DNA from: Sipunculus nudus
Lineage: Eukaryota > Annelida > Sipuncula > Golfingiida > Sipunculidae
Direction of reading: 5' to 3'
NCBI GenBank assembly: GCA_026874595.1
Contig: CM049314.1
Coordinates: 186,001-250,000 of the forward strand
DNA length: 64,000 nucleotides
The notes beneath the pieces were generated by a model. That model was not told where the DNA came from. It did no database searches and saw only the letters and a program-made list of their open reading frames with translations. Within the stretch, counting starts at the first letter, position 1. Each line of letters starts with the position of its first letter. Positions 50,393 through 64,000 of the stretch are shown here, one piece after another. Both the position numbers and the translations under genes were made by a program.

Positions 50393-51661
50393 AAACACGG
50401 CGCGAGATTTGACGAGACTGACAATGCGACCCCTGAATGTGACTGCGAGTGTCAGCCGCTATCCGGCGCTGCAAGCCATGTGTCCGTAGCGTGAAAAATG
50501 ACAGAATTATAGGCATTTCTTTGAATGGTCACGTGTTCTCGTTTCACGAGAAACGGCGCGAGATATGACGAGACTTGCGATTGAATGGCTTAGAACTAGA
50601 GGGATGCTGTCTAACGCCGAAAACCAGACCTTTCTATCGCAATATCAACAGAGATAGAAGCTGGAAAACTCCGAATTTTCAGATTGTCAAGTTTTACCCC
50701 AAAATTTGGTAACCATGGTAACGGCAGCACAAAGCAACATGTGCGAAGGGATAAGCCAATGTTCCTAGTTTTAGATACGACCAAAAAAAATGGTGTCACG
50801 TTTAATATTTTTTGAGATATTGCAGAAAAATGATATGTTACAGTGTTTCATGTACCACGCCCCCTGGTGGCTATTTCCAAAAAATGAAAAATTGATTTCG
50901 AGATATTTCTAAACAACACAGAATATGTCATTTTCAAAGTCATAGTTTAAAAAATGCGACCTGTAAGCCATATTTAATGAAATCTCGAAAATTCTCGTTT
51001 GACGAGAAATGGTGCGAGATTTTACGAGACTTTTACTTGTATGATAAAAAGCTTATTTAGTACTATATGATGCAAAAAACTAGAACTCTCTAGCTTTAAA
51101 AATGACAAAGTTAGAAAAATTAGGCCTTTTATTTTCGAAAATCATGAGATTTCCCCCAAAATGTGTAACCATAGAAACAGTTGATTTCAGCAACATATAC
51201 ATCAGAAGAAAGGCCTTGGAATGCCGATTAAAATGAGCCATGTTTGAAGTGGCTATGACAAATAGTAATGGAGATATGAAGAAAAGAGCACTTTAGGAAC
51301 TTTTGATGACCTTGACCTTGACCTTTGACCTATATTGCCCAAAAACAATAGGCTTCTTGCATTTTTGATTCTACACAAACTGTGAAAGTTTGAAAGCGAT
51401 GGGATGAAAATTGCGACCTGTAGAGACTGGACAGACAAACAAACAAACAAACAAACAGACAAACAGACATCCGCGACTGACCAACCAGCTTGCGAAAATC
51501 GAAGATTTCCGGCAAGCAATAAAGTTGTGACTGTGCCTCCAACATGTATGATCATAGATGGGGCCCGGAGAGGCCGTCACGCACCGCTGCACACGCCGGC
51601 CGCCCACCGTAAGGACCCTGCCGCCACTTGCGGCGACGGCACGTGACTTCGTGGTTTGGTG
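50393..51661 (-). repeat. First, slightly variant unit of array C
   Basis: This unit differs from all later ones by two compensating one-base indels. It has one A fewer in the run near 50641 and one A more in the run at about 50783-50790, so the unit length stays 1,269. An edge unit that differs from a homogeneous interior is usual for satellite arrays. Confidence 0.85.
50855..50870 (-). promoter_or_regulatory. CTCF-like motif, array C (putative)
   Basis: CCACGCCCCCTGGTGG is the reverse complement of the M2 site. It occurs eleven times at 1,269-bp spacing (52124, 53393, 54662, 55931, 57200, 58469, 59738, 61007, 62276, 63545), all on the minus strand. Confidence 0.5.
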
Positions 51662-54600
51662 AAACACGGCGCGAGATTTGACGAGACTGACAATGCGACC
51701 CCTGAATGTGACTGCGAGTGTCAGCCGCTATCCGGCGCTGCAAGCCATGTGTCCGTAGCGTGAAAAATGACAGAATTATAGGCATTTCTTTGAATGGTCA
51801 CGTGTTCTCGTTTCACGAGAAACGGCGCGAGATATGACGAGACTTGCGATTGAATGGCTTAGAACTAGAGGGATGCTGTCTAACGCCGAAAACCAGACCT
51901 TTCTATCGCAAATATCAACAGAGATAGAAGCTGGAAAACTCCGAATTTTCAGATTGTCAAGTTTTACCCCAAAATTTGGTAACCATGGTAACGGCAGCAC
52001 AAAGCAACATGTGCGAAGGGATAAGCCAATGTTCCTAGTTTTAGATACGACCAAAAAAATGGTGTCACGTTTAATATTTTTTGAGATATTGCAGAAAAAT
52101 GATATGTTACAGTGTTTCATGTACCACGCCCCCTGGTGGCTATTTCCAAAAAATGAAAAATTGATTTCGAGATATTTCTAAACAACACAGAATATGTCAT
52201 TTTCAAAGTCATAGTTTAAAAAATGCGACCTGTAAGCCATATTTAATGAAATCTCGAAAATTCTCGTTTGACGAGAAATGGTGCGAGATTTTACGAGACT
52301 TTTACTTGTATGATAAAAAGCTTATTTAGTACTATATGATGCAAAAAACTAGAACTCTCTAGCTTTAAAAATGACAAAGTTAGAAAAATTAGGCCTTTTA
52401 TTTTCGAAAATCATGAGATTTCCCCCAAAATGTGTAACCATAGAAACAGTTGATTTCAGCAACATATACATCAGAAGAAAGGCCTTGGAATGCCGATTAA
52501 AATGAGCCATGTTTGAAGTGGCTATGACAAATAGTAATGGAGATATGAAGAAAAGAGCACTTTAGGAACTTTTGATGACCTTGACCTTGACCTTTGACCT
52601 ATATTGCCCAAAAACAATAGGCTTCTTGCATTTTTGATTCTACACAAACTGTGAAAGTTTGAAAGCGATGGGATGAAAATTGCGACCTGTAGAGACTGGA
52701 CAGACAAACAAACAAACAAACAAACAGACAAACAGACATCCGCGACTGACCAACCAGCTTGCGAAAATCGAAGATTTCCGGCAAGCAATAAAGTTGTGAC
52801 TGTGCCTCCAACATGTATGATCATAGATGGGGCCCGGAGAGGCCGTCACGCACCGCTGCACACGCCGGCCGCCCACCGTAAGGACCCTGCCGCCACTTGC
52901 GGCGACGGCACGTGACTTCGTGGTTTGGTGAAACACGGCGCGAGATTTGACGAGACTGACAATGCGACCCCTGAATGTGACTGCGAGTGTCAGCCGCTAT
53001 CCGGCGCTGCAAGCCATGTGTCCGTAGCGTGAAAAATGACAGAATTATAGGCATTTCTTTGAATGGTCACGTGTTCTCGTTTCACGAGAAACGGCGCGAG
53101 ATATGACGAGACTTGCGATTGAATGGCTTAGAACTAGAGGGATGCTGTCTAACGCCGAAAACCAGACCTTTCTATCGCAAATATCAACAGAGATAGAAGC
53201 TGGAAAACTCCGAATTTTCAGATTGTCAAGTTTTACCCCAAAATTTGGTAACCATGGTAACGGCAGCACAAAGCAACATGTGCGAAGGGATAAGCCAATG
53301 TTCCTAGTTTTAGATACGACCAAAAAAATGGTGTCACGTTTAATATTTTTTGAGATATTGCAGAAAAATGATATGTTACAGTGTTTCATGTACCACGCCC
53401 CCTGGTGGCTATTTCCAAAAAATGAAAAATTGATTTCGAGATATTTCTAAACAACACAGAATATGTCATTTTCAAAGTCATAGTTTAAAAAATGCGACCT
53501 GTAAGCCATATTTAATGAAATCTCGAAAATTCTCGTTTGACGAGAAATGGTGCGAGATTTTACGAGACTTTTACTTGTATGATAAAAAGCTTATTTAGTA
53601 CTATATGATGCAAAAAACTAGAACTCTCTAGCTTTAAAAATGACAAAGTTAGAAAAATTAGGCCTTTTATTTTCGAAAATCATGAGATTTCCCCCAAAAT
53701 GTGTAACCATAGAAACAGTTGATTTCAGCAACATATACATCAGAAGAAAGGCCTTGGAATGCCGATTAAAATGAGCCATGTTTGAAGTGGCTATGACAAA
53801 TAGTAATGGAGATATGAAGAAAAGAGCACTTTAGGAACTTTTGATGACCTTGACCTTGACCTTTGACCTATATTGCCCAAAAACAATAGGCTTCTTGCAT
53901 TTTTGATTCTACACAAACTGTGAAAGTTTGAAAGCGATGGGATGAAAATTGCGACCTGTAGAGACTGGACAGACAAACAAACAAACAAACAAACAGACAA
54001 ACAGACATCCGCGACTGACCAACCAGCTTGCGAAAATCGAAGATTTCCGGCAAGCAATAAAGTTGTGACTGTGCCTCCAACATGTATGATCATAGATGGG
54101 GCCCGGAGAGGCCGTCACGCACCGCTGCACACGCCGGCCGCCCACCGTAAGGACCCTGCCGCCACTTGCGGCGACGGCACGTGACTTCGTGGTTTGGTGA
54201 AACACGGCGCGAGATTTGACGAGACTGACAATGCGACCCCTGAATGTGACTGCGAGTGTCAGCCGCTATCCGGCGCTGCAAGCCATGTGTCCGTAGCGTG
54301 AAAAATGACAGAATTATAGGCATTTCTTTGAATGGTCACGTGTTCTCGTTTCACGAGAAACGGCGCGAGATATGACGAGACTTGCGATTGAATGGCTTAG
54401 AACTAGAGGGATGCTGTCTAACGCCGAAAACCAGACCTTTCTATCGCAAATATCAACAGAGATAGAAGCTGGAAAACTCCGAATTTTCAGATTGTCAAGT
54501 TTTACCCCAAAATTTGGTAACCATGGTAACGGCAGCACAAAGCAACATGTGCGAAGGGATAAGCCAATGTTCCTAGTTTTAGATACGACCAAAAAAATGG

Positions 54601-57600
54601 TGTCACGTTTAATATTTTTTGAGATATTGCAGAAAAATGATATGTTACAGTGTTTCATGTACCACGCCCCCTGGTGGCTATTTCCAAAAAATGAAAAATT
54701 GATTTCGAGATATTTCTAAACAACACAGAATATGTCATTTTCAAAGTCATAGTTTAAAAAATGCGACCTGTAAGCCATATTTAATGAAATCTCGAAAATT
54801 CTCGTTTGACGAGAAATGGTGCGAGATTTTACGAGACTTTTACTTGTATGATAAAAAGCTTATTTAGTACTATATGATGCAAAAAACTAGAACTCTCTAG
54901 CTTTAAAAATGACAAAGTTAGAAAAATTAGGCCTTTTATTTTCGAAAATCATGAGATTTCCCCCAAAATGTGTAACCATAGAAACAGTTGATTTCAGCAA
55001 CATATACATCAGAAGAAAGGCCTTGGAATGCCGATTAAAATGAGCCATGTTTGAAGTGGCTATGACAAATAGTAATGGAGATATGAAGAAAAGAGCACTT
55101 TAGGAACTTTTGATGACCTTGACCTTGACCTTTGACCTATATTGCCCAAAAACAATAGGCTTCTTGCATTTTTGATTCTACACAAACTGTGAAAGTTTGA
55201 AAGCGATGGGATGAAAATTGCGACCTGTAGAGACTGGACAGACAAACAAACAAACAAACAAACAGACAAACAGACATCCGCGACTGACCAACCAGCTTGC
55301 GAAAATCGAAGATTTCCGGCAAGCAATAAAGTTGTGACTGTGCCTCCAACATGTATGATCATAGATGGGGCCCGGAGAGGCCGTCACGCACCGCTGCACA
55401 CGCCGGCCGCCCACCGTAAGGACCCTGCCGCCACTTGCGGCGACGGCACGTGACTTCGTGGTTTGGTGAAACACGGCGCGAGATTTGACGAGACTGACAA
55501 TGCGACCCCTGAATGTGACTGCGAGTGTCAGCCGCTATCCGGCGCTGCAAGCCATGTGTCCGTAGCGTGAAAAATGACAGAATTATAGGCATTTCTTTGA
55601 ATGGTCACGTGTTCTCGTTTCACGAGAAACGGCGCGAGATATGACGAGACTTGCGATTGAATGGCTTAGAACTAGAGGGATGCTGTCTAACGCCGAAAAC
55701 CAGACCTTTCTATCGCAAATATCAACAGAGATAGAAGCTGGAAAACTCCGAATTTTCAGATTGTCAAGTTTTACCCCAAAATTTGGTAACCATGGTAACG
55801 GCAGCACAAAGCAACATGTGCGAAGGGATAAGCCAATGTTCCTAGTTTTAGATACGACCAAAAAAATGGTGTCACGTTTAATATTTTTTGAGATATTGCA
55901 GAAAAATGATATGTTACAGTGTTTCATGTACCACGCCCCCTGGTGGCTATTTCCAAAAAATGAAAAATTGATTTCGAGATATTTCTAAACAACACAGAAT
56001 ATGTCATTTTCAAAGTCATAGTTTAAAAAATGCGACCTGTAAGCCATATTTAATGAAATCTCGAAAATTCTCGTTTGACGAGAAATGGTGCGAGATTTTA
56101 CGAGACTTTTACTTGTATGATAAAAAGCTTATTTAGTACTATATGATGCAAAAAACTAGAACTCTCTAGCTTTAAAAATGACAAAGTTAGAAAAATTAGG
56201 CCTTTTATTTTCGAAAATCATGAGATTTCCCCCAAAATGTGTAACCATAGAAACAGTTGATTTCAGCAACATATACATCAGAAGAAAGGCCTTGGAATGC
56301 CGATTAAAATGAGCCATGTTTGAAGTGGCTATGACAAATAGTAATGGAGATATGAAGAAAAGAGCACTTTAGGAACTTTTGATGACCTTGACCTTGACCT
56401 TTGACCTATATTGCCCAAAAACAATAGGCTTCTTGCATTTTTGATTCTACACAAACTGTGAAAGTTTGAAAGCGATGGGATGAAAATTGCGACCTGTAGA
56501 GACTGGACAGACAAACAAACAAACAAACAAACAGACAAACAGACATCCGCGACTGACCAACCAGCTTGCGAAAATCGAAGATTTCCGGCAAGCAATAAAG
56601 TTGTGACTGTGCCTCCAACATGTATGATCATAGATGGGGCCCGGAGAGGCCGTCACGCACCGCTGCACACGCCGGCCGCCCACCGTAAGGACCCTGCCGC
56701 CACTTGCGGCGACGGCACGTGACTTCGTGGTTTGGTGAAACACGGCGCGAGATTTGACGAGACTGACAATGCGACCCCTGAATGTGACTGCGAGTGTCAG
56801 CCGCTATCCGGCGCTGCAAGCCATGTGTCCGTAGCGTGAAAAATGACAGAATTATAGGCATTTCTTTGAATGGTCACGTGTTCTCGTTTCACGAGAAACG
56901 GCGCGAGATATGACGAGACTTGCGATTGAATGGCTTAGAACTAGAGGGATGCTGTCTAACGCCGAAAACCAGACCTTTCTATCGCAAATATCAACAGAGA
57001 TAGAAGCTGGAAAACTCCGAATTTTCAGATTGTCAAGTTTTACCCCAAAATTTGGTAACCATGGTAACGGCAGCACAAAGCAACATGTGCGAAGGGATAA
57101 GCCAATGTTCCTAGTTTTAGATACGACCAAAAAAATGGTGTCACGTTTAATATTTTTTGAGATATTGCAGAAAAATGATATGTTACAGTGTTTCATGTAC
57201 CACGCCCCCTGGTGGCTATTTCCAAAAAATGAAAAATTGATTTCGAGATATTTCTAAACAACACAGAATATGTCATTTTCAAAGTCATAGTTTAAAAAAT
57301 GCGACCTGTAAGCCATATTTAATGAAATCTCGAAAATTCTCGTTTGACGAGAAATGGTGCGAGATTTTACGAGACTTTTACTTGTATGATAAAAAGCTTA
57401 TTTAGTACTATATGATGCAAAAAACTAGAACTCTCTAGCTTTAAAAATGACAAAGTTAGAAAAATTAGGCCTTTTATTTTCGAAAATCATGAGATTTCCC
57501 CCAAAATGTGTAACCATAGAAACAGTTGATTTCAGCAACATATACATCAGAAGAAAGGCCTTGGAATGCCGATTAAAATGAGCCATGTTTGAAGTGGCTA

Positions 57601-60600
57601 TGACAAATAGTAATGGAGATATGAAGAAAAGAGCACTTTAGGAACTTTTGATGACCTTGACCTTGACCTTTGACCTATATTGCCCAAAAACAATAGGCTT
57701 CTTGCATTTTTGATTCTACACAAACTGTGAAAGTTTGAAAGCGATGGGATGAAAATTGCGACCTGTAGAGACTGGACAGACAAACAAACAAACAAACAAA
57801 CAGACAAACAGACATCCGCGACTGACCAACCAGCTTGCGAAAATCGAAGATTTCCGGCAAGCAATAAAGTTGTGACTGTGCCTCCAACATGTATGATCAT
57901 AGATGGGGCCCGGAGAGGCCGTCACGCACCGCTGCACACGCCGGCCGCCCACCGTAAGGACCCTGCCGCCACTTGCGGCGACGGCACGTGACTTCGTGGT
58001 TTGGTGAAACACGGCGCGAGATTTGACGAGACTGACAATGCGACCCCTGAATGTGACTGCGAGTGTCAGCCGCTATCCGGCGCTGCAAGCCATGTGTCCG
58101 TAGCGTGAAAAATGACAGAATTATAGGCATTTCTTTGAATGGTCACGTGTTCTCGTTTCACGAGAAACGGCGCGAGATATGACGAGACTTGCGATTGAAT
58201 GGCTTAGAACTAGAGGGATGCTGTCTAACGCCGAAAACCAGACCTTTCTATCGCAAATATCAACAGAGATAGAAGCTGGAAAACTCCGAATTTTCAGATT
58301 GTCAAGTTTTACCCCAAAATTTGGTAACCATGGTAACGGCAGCACAAAGCAACATGTGCGAAGGGATAAGCCAATGTTCCTAGTTTTAGATACGACCAAA
58401 AAAATGGTGTCACGTTTAATATTTTTTGAGATATTGCAGAAAAATGATATGTTACAGTGTTTCATGTACCACGCCCCCTGGTGGCTATTTCCAAAAAATG
58501 AAAAATTGATTTCGAGATATTTCTAAACAACACAGAATATGTCATTTTCAAAGTCATAGTTTAAAAAATGCGACCTGTAAGCCATATTTAATGAAATCTC
58601 GAAAATTCTCGTTTGACGAGAAATGGTGCGAGATTTTACGAGACTTTTACTTGTATGATAAAAAGCTTATTTAGTACTATATGATGCAAAAAACTAGAAC
58701 TCTCTAGCTTTAAAAATGACAAAGTTAGAAAAATTAGGCCTTTTATTTTCGAAAATCATGAGATTTCCCCCAAAATGTGTAACCATAGAAACAGTTGATT
58801 TCAGCAACATATACATCAGAAGAAAGGCCTTGGAATGCCGATTAAAATGAGCCATGTTTGAAGTGGCTATGACAAATAGTAATGGAGATATGAAGAAAAG
58901 AGCACTTTAGGAACTTTTGATGACCTTGACCTTGACCTTTGACCTATATTGCCCAAAAACAATAGGCTTCTTGCATTTTTGATTCTACACAAACTGTGAA
59001 AGTTTGAAAGCGATGGGATGAAAATTGCGACCTGTAGAGACTGGACAGACAAACAAACAAACAAACAAACAGACAAACAGACATCCGCGACTGACCAACC
59101 AGCTTGCGAAAATCGAAGATTTCCGGCAAGCAATAAAGTTGTGACTGTGCCTCCAACATGTATGATCATAGATGGGGCCCGGAGAGGCCGTCACGCACCG
59201 CTGCACACGCCGGCCGCCCACCGTAAGGACCCTGCCGCCACTTGCGGCGACGGCACGTGACTTCGTGGTTTGGTGAAACACGGCGCGAGATTTGACGAGA
59301 CTGACAATGCGACCCCTGAATGTGACTGCGAGTGTCAGCCGCTATCCGGCGCTGCAAGCCATGTGTCCGTAGCGTGAAAAATGACAGAATTATAGGCATT
59401 TCTTTGAATGGTCACGTGTTCTCGTTTCACGAGAAACGGCGCGAGATATGACGAGACTTGCGATTGAATGGCTTAGAACTAGAGGGATGCTGTCTAACGC
59501 CGAAAACCAGACCTTTCTATCGCAAATATCAACAGAGATAGAAGCTGGAAAACTCCGAATTTTCAGATTGTCAAGTTTTACCCCAAAATTTGGTAACCAT
59601 GGTAACGGCAGCACAAAGCAACATGTGCGAAGGGATAAGCCAATGTTCCTAGTTTTAGATACGACCAAAAAAATGGTGTCACGTTTAATATTTTTTGAGA
59701 TATTGCAGAAAAATGATATGTTACAGTGTTTCATGTACCACGCCCCCTGGTGGCTATTTCCAAAAAATGAAAAATTGATTTCGAGATATTTCTAAACAAC
59801 ACAGAATATGTCATTTTCAAAGTCATAGTTTAAAAAATGCGACCTGTAAGCCATATTTAATGAAATCTCGAAAATTCTCGTTTGACGAGAAATGGTGCGA
59901 GATTTTACGAGACTTTTACTTGTATGATAAAAAGCTTATTTAGTACTATATGATGCAAAAAACTAGAACTCTCTAGCTTTAAAAATGACAAAGTTAGAAA
60001 AATTAGGCCTTTTATTTTCGAAAATCATGAGATTTCCCCCAAAATGTGTAACCATAGAAACAGTTGATTTCAGCAACATATACATCAGAAGAAAGGCCTT
60101 GGAATGCCGATTAAAATGAGCCATGTTTGAAGTGGCTATGACAAATAGTAATGGAGATATGAAGAAAAGAGCACTTTAGGAACTTTTGATGACCTTGACC
60201 TTGACCTTTGACCTATATTGCCCAAAAACAATAGGCTTCTTGCATTTTTGATTCTACACAAACTGTGAAAGTTTGAAAGCGATGGGATGAAAATTGCGAC
60301 CTGTAGAGACTGGACAGACAAACAAACAAACAAACAAACAGACAAACAGACATCCGCGACTGACCAACCAGCTTGCGAAAATCGAAGATTTCCGGCAAGC
60401 AATAAAGTTGTGACTGTGCCTCCAACATGTATGATCATAGATGGGGCCCGGAGAGGCCGTCACGCACCGCTGCACACGCCGGCCGCCCACCGTAAGGACC
60501 CTGCCGCCACTTGCGGCGACGGCACGTGACTTCGTGGTTTGGTGAAACACGGCGCGAGATTTGACGAGACTGACAATGCGACCCCTGAATGTGACTGCGA

Positions 60601-63600
60601 GTGTCAGCCGCTATCCGGCGCTGCAAGCCATGTGTCCGTAGCGTGAAAAATGACAGAATTATAGGCATTTCTTTGAATGGTCACGTGTTCTCGTTTCACG
60701 AGAAACGGCGCGAGATATGACGAGACTTGCGATTGAATGGCTTAGAACTAGAGGGATGCTGTCTAACGCCGAAAACCAGACCTTTCTATCGCAAATATCA
60801 ACAGAGATAGAAGCTGGAAAACTCCGAATTTTCAGATTGTCAAGTTTTACCCCAAAATTTGGTAACCATGGTAACGGCAGCACAAAGCAACATGTGCGAA
60901 GGGATAAGCCAATGTTCCTAGTTTTAGATACGACCAAAAAAATGGTGTCACGTTTAATATTTTTTGAGATATTGCAGAAAAATGATATGTTACAGTGTTT
61001 CATGTACCACGCCCCCTGGTGGCTATTTCCAAAAAATGAAAAATTGATTTCGAGATATTTCTAAACAACACAGAATATGTCATTTTCAAAGTCATAGTTT
61101 AAAAAATGCGACCTGTAAGCCATATTTAATGAAATCTCGAAAATTCTCGTTTGACGAGAAATGGTGCGAGATTTTACGAGACTTTTACTTGTATGATAAA
61201 AAGCTTATTTAGTACTATATGATGCAAAAAACTAGAACTCTCTAGCTTTAAAAATGACAAAGTTAGAAAAATTAGGCCTTTTATTTTCGAAAATCATGAG
61301 ATTTCCCCCAAAATGTGTAACCATAGAAACAGTTGATTTCAGCAACATATACATCAGAAGAAAGGCCTTGGAATGCCGATTAAAATGAGCCATGTTTGAA
61401 GTGGCTATGACAAATAGTAATGGAGATATGAAGAAAAGAGCACTTTAGGAACTTTTGATGACCTTGACCTTGACCTTTGACCTATATTGCCCAAAAACAA
61501 TAGGCTTCTTGCATTTTTGATTCTACACAAACTGTGAAAGTTTGAAAGCGATGGGATGAAAATTGCGACCTGTAGAGACTGGACAGACAAACAAACAAAC
61601 AAACAAACAGACAAACAGACATCCGCGACTGACCAACCAGCTTGCGAAAATCGAAGATTTCCGGCAAGCAATAAAGTTGTGACTGTGCCTCCAACATGTA
61701 TGATCATAGATGGGGCCCGGAGAGGCCGTCACGCACCGCTGCACACGCCGGCCGCCCACCGTAAGGACCCTGCCGCCACTTGCGGCGACGGCACGTGACT
61801 TCGTGGTTTGGTGAAACACGGCGCGAGATTTGACGAGACTGACAATGCGACCCCTGAATGTGACTGCGAGTGTCAGCCGCTATCCGGCGCTGCAAGCCAT
61901 GTGTCCGTAGCGTGAAAAATGACAGAATTATAGGCATTTCTTTGAATGGTCACGTGTTCTCGTTTCACGAGAAACGGCGCGAGATATGACGAGACTTGCG
62001 ATTGAATGGCTTAGAACTAGAGGGATGCTGTCTAACGCCGAAAACCAGACCTTTCTATCGCAAATATCAACAGAGATAGAAGCTGGAAAACTCCGAATTT
62101 TCAGATTGTCAAGTTTTACCCCAAAATTTGGTAACCATGGTAACGGCAGCACAAAGCAACATGTGCGAAGGGATAAGCCAATGTTCCTAGTTTTAGATAC
62201 GACCAAAAAAATGGTGTCACGTTTAATATTTTTTGAGATATTGCAGAAAAATGATATGTTACAGTGTTTCATGTACCACGCCCCCTGGTGGCTATTTCCA
62301 AAAAATGAAAAATTGATTTCGAGATATTTCTAAACAACACAGAATATGTCATTTTCAAAGTCATAGTTTAAAAAATGCGACCTGTAAGCCATATTTAATG
62401 AAATCTCGAAAATTCTCGTTTGACGAGAAATGGTGCGAGATTTTACGAGACTTTTACTTGTATGATAAAAAGCTTATTTAGTACTATATGATGCAAAAAA
62501 CTAGAACTCTCTAGCTTTAAAAATGACAAAGTTAGAAAAATTAGGCCTTTTATTTTCGAAAATCATGAGATTTCCCCCAAAATGTGTAACCATAGAAACA
62601 GTTGATTTCAGCAACATATACATCAGAAGAAAGGCCTTGGAATGCCGATTAAAATGAGCCATGTTTGAAGTGGCTATGACAAATAGTAATGGAGATATGA
62701 AGAAAAGAGCACTTTAGGAACTTTTGATGACCTTGACCTTGACCTTTGACCTATATTGCCCAAAAACAATAGGCTTCTTGCATTTTTGATTCTACACAAA
62801 CTGTGAAAGTTTGAAAGCGATGGGATGAAAATTGCGACCTGTAGAGACTGGACAGACAAACAAACAAACAAACAAACAGACAAACAGACATCCGCGACTG
62901 ACCAACCAGCTTGCGAAAATCGAAGATTTCCGGCAAGCAATAAAGTTGTGACTGTGCCTCCAACATGTATGATCATAGATGGGGCCCGGAGAGGCCGTCA
63001 CGCACCGCTGCACACGCCGGCCGCCCACCGTAAGGACCCTGCCGCCACTTGCGGCGACGGCACGTGACTTCGTGGTTTGGTGAAACACGGCGCGAGATTT
63101 GACGAGACTGACAATGCGACCCCTGAATGTGACTGCGAGTGTCAGCCGCTATCCGGCGCTGCAAGCCATGTGTCCGTAGCGTGAAAAATGACAGAATTAT
63201 AGGCATTTCTTTGAATGGTCACGTGTTCTCGTTTCACGAGAAACGGCGCGAGATATGACGAGACTTGCGATTGAATGGCTTAGAACTAGAGGGATGCTGT
63301 CTAACGCCGAAAACCAGACCTTTCTATCGCAAATATCAACAGAGATAGAAGCTGGAAAACTCCGAATTTTCAGATTGTCAAGTTTTACCCCAAAATTTGG
63401 TAACCATGGTAACGGCAGCACAAAGCAACATGTGCGAAGGGATAAGCCAATGTTCCTAGTTTTAGATACGACCAAAAAAATGGTGTCACGTTTAATATTT
63501 TTTGAGATATTGCAGAAAAATGATATGTTACAGTGTTTCATGTACCACGCCCCCTGGTGGCTATTTCCAAAAAATGAAAAATTGATTTCGAGATATTTCT

Positions 63601-64000
63601 AAACAACACAGAATATGTCATTTTCAAAGTCATAGTTTAAAAAATGCGACCTGTAAGCCATATTTAATGAAATCTCGAAAATTCTCGTTTGACGAGAAAT
63701 GGTGCGAGATTTTACGAGACTTTTACTTGTATGATAAAAAGCTTATTTAGTACTATATGATGCAAAAAACTAGAACTCTCTAGCTTTAAAAATGACAAAG
63801 TTAGAAAAATTAGGCCTTTTATTTTCGAAAATCATGAGATTTCCCCCAAAATGTGTAACCATAGAAACAGTTGATTTCAGCAACATATACATCAGAAGAA
63901 AGGCCTTGGAATGCCGATTAAAATGAGCCATGTTTGAAGTGGCTATGACAAATAGTAATGGAGATATGAAGAAAAGAGCACTTTAGGAACTTTTGATGAC

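Larger units (their letters stand above)
50393..64000 (-). repeat. 1,269-bp tandem array C (10 full units plus partial)
   Basis: The sequence starting at 50393 recurs every 1,269 bp at 51662, 52931, 54200, 55469, 56738, 58007, 59276, 60545, 61814 and 63083; the last unit is cut by the window end. Read on the minus strand, each unit is the same module as M2/M3 of unit A, with the same length and only scattered substitutions. Contents per unit on the minus strand: hairpin, TGTT/TGTC microsatellite, four AGGTCA half-sites, TCTCG inverted repeats, CCACCAGGGGGCG motif, X-box-like palindrome, two E-boxes and a GC-rich end. From the second unit onward I found no differences between units. Confidence 0.95.

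Noticed and set aside
50393-64000. CRISPR-like regular array
   Set aside because: Units are 1,269 bp and identical throughout, with no short repeats separated by unique spacers, and the DNA is eukaryotic in character.
50393-64000. Ribosomal RNA or histone gene cluster as explanation for the tandem array
   Set aside because: No conserved rRNA segment, histone frame or histone 3' hairpin could be recognised in the unit.

Overview
This window is non-coding, highly repetitive eukaryotic DNA. I see no credible protein-coding gene, no tRNA or rRNA gene and no bacterial or phage organisation. The DNA is AT-rich, full of TGTC/TGTT microsatellites, homopolymer runs and AATAAA motifs, and has two 500-N scaffold gaps. 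It carries motifs that resemble metazoan regulatory sites (CTCF-like, RFX X-box-like, nuclear-receptor half-sites). I infer an animal genome, with a marine invertebrate such as a mollusc as a low-confidence guess from the style of the repeats.

Layout. (1) Positions 1-23252 hold a tandem array of a 10,182-bp higher-order unit 'A': two full copies (1-10182, 10183-20364) and a partial third (20365-23252). (2) 23253-23752 is a gap. (3) 23753-49892 holds a tandem array of a related ~7.96-kb unit 'B': full copies 23753-31713, 31714-39675 and 39676-47635, and a partial fourth. (4) 49893-50392 is a gap. (5) 50393-64000 is a 1,269-bp tandem array 'C': ten full units plus a partial one that runs off the window. 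C is the reverse complement of a module that occurs as a head-to-tail dimer inside every A unit.

Inside the units. A and B share the same skeleton: a ~364-bp satellite array, an AT-rich stretch with a T-run/G-run junction, ~1.7 kb of low-complexity-poor spacer, a TGTC microsatellite, and then a series of related modules. A typical module has a GCTTGCCGG hairpin, a TGTT/TGTC microsatellite, clustered AGGTCA half-sites, a GTTACCATGGTAAC-type palindrome, TCTCG inverted repeats, a CCACCAGGGGGCG motif and a GC-rich end with E-boxes. A and B differ mainly in the middle: A has the 1,269-bp dimer and one copy of a ~330-bp sub-repeat, while B has four copies of the ~330-bp sub-repeat.

Interpretation. 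Sequence directly shows nested tandem amplification: ~150-, ~330- and ~364-bp repeats inside 1.27-kb modules, inside 8-10-kb units, with almost no divergence between neighbouring large units. Very recent amplification or assembly duplication could both explain this. The most interesting candidate is the fixed-order cassette of nuclear-receptor, X-box and CTCF-like motifs, repeated about 35 times and in opposite orientation across the second gap. Whether any of it is bound or functional cannot be told from sequence alone.
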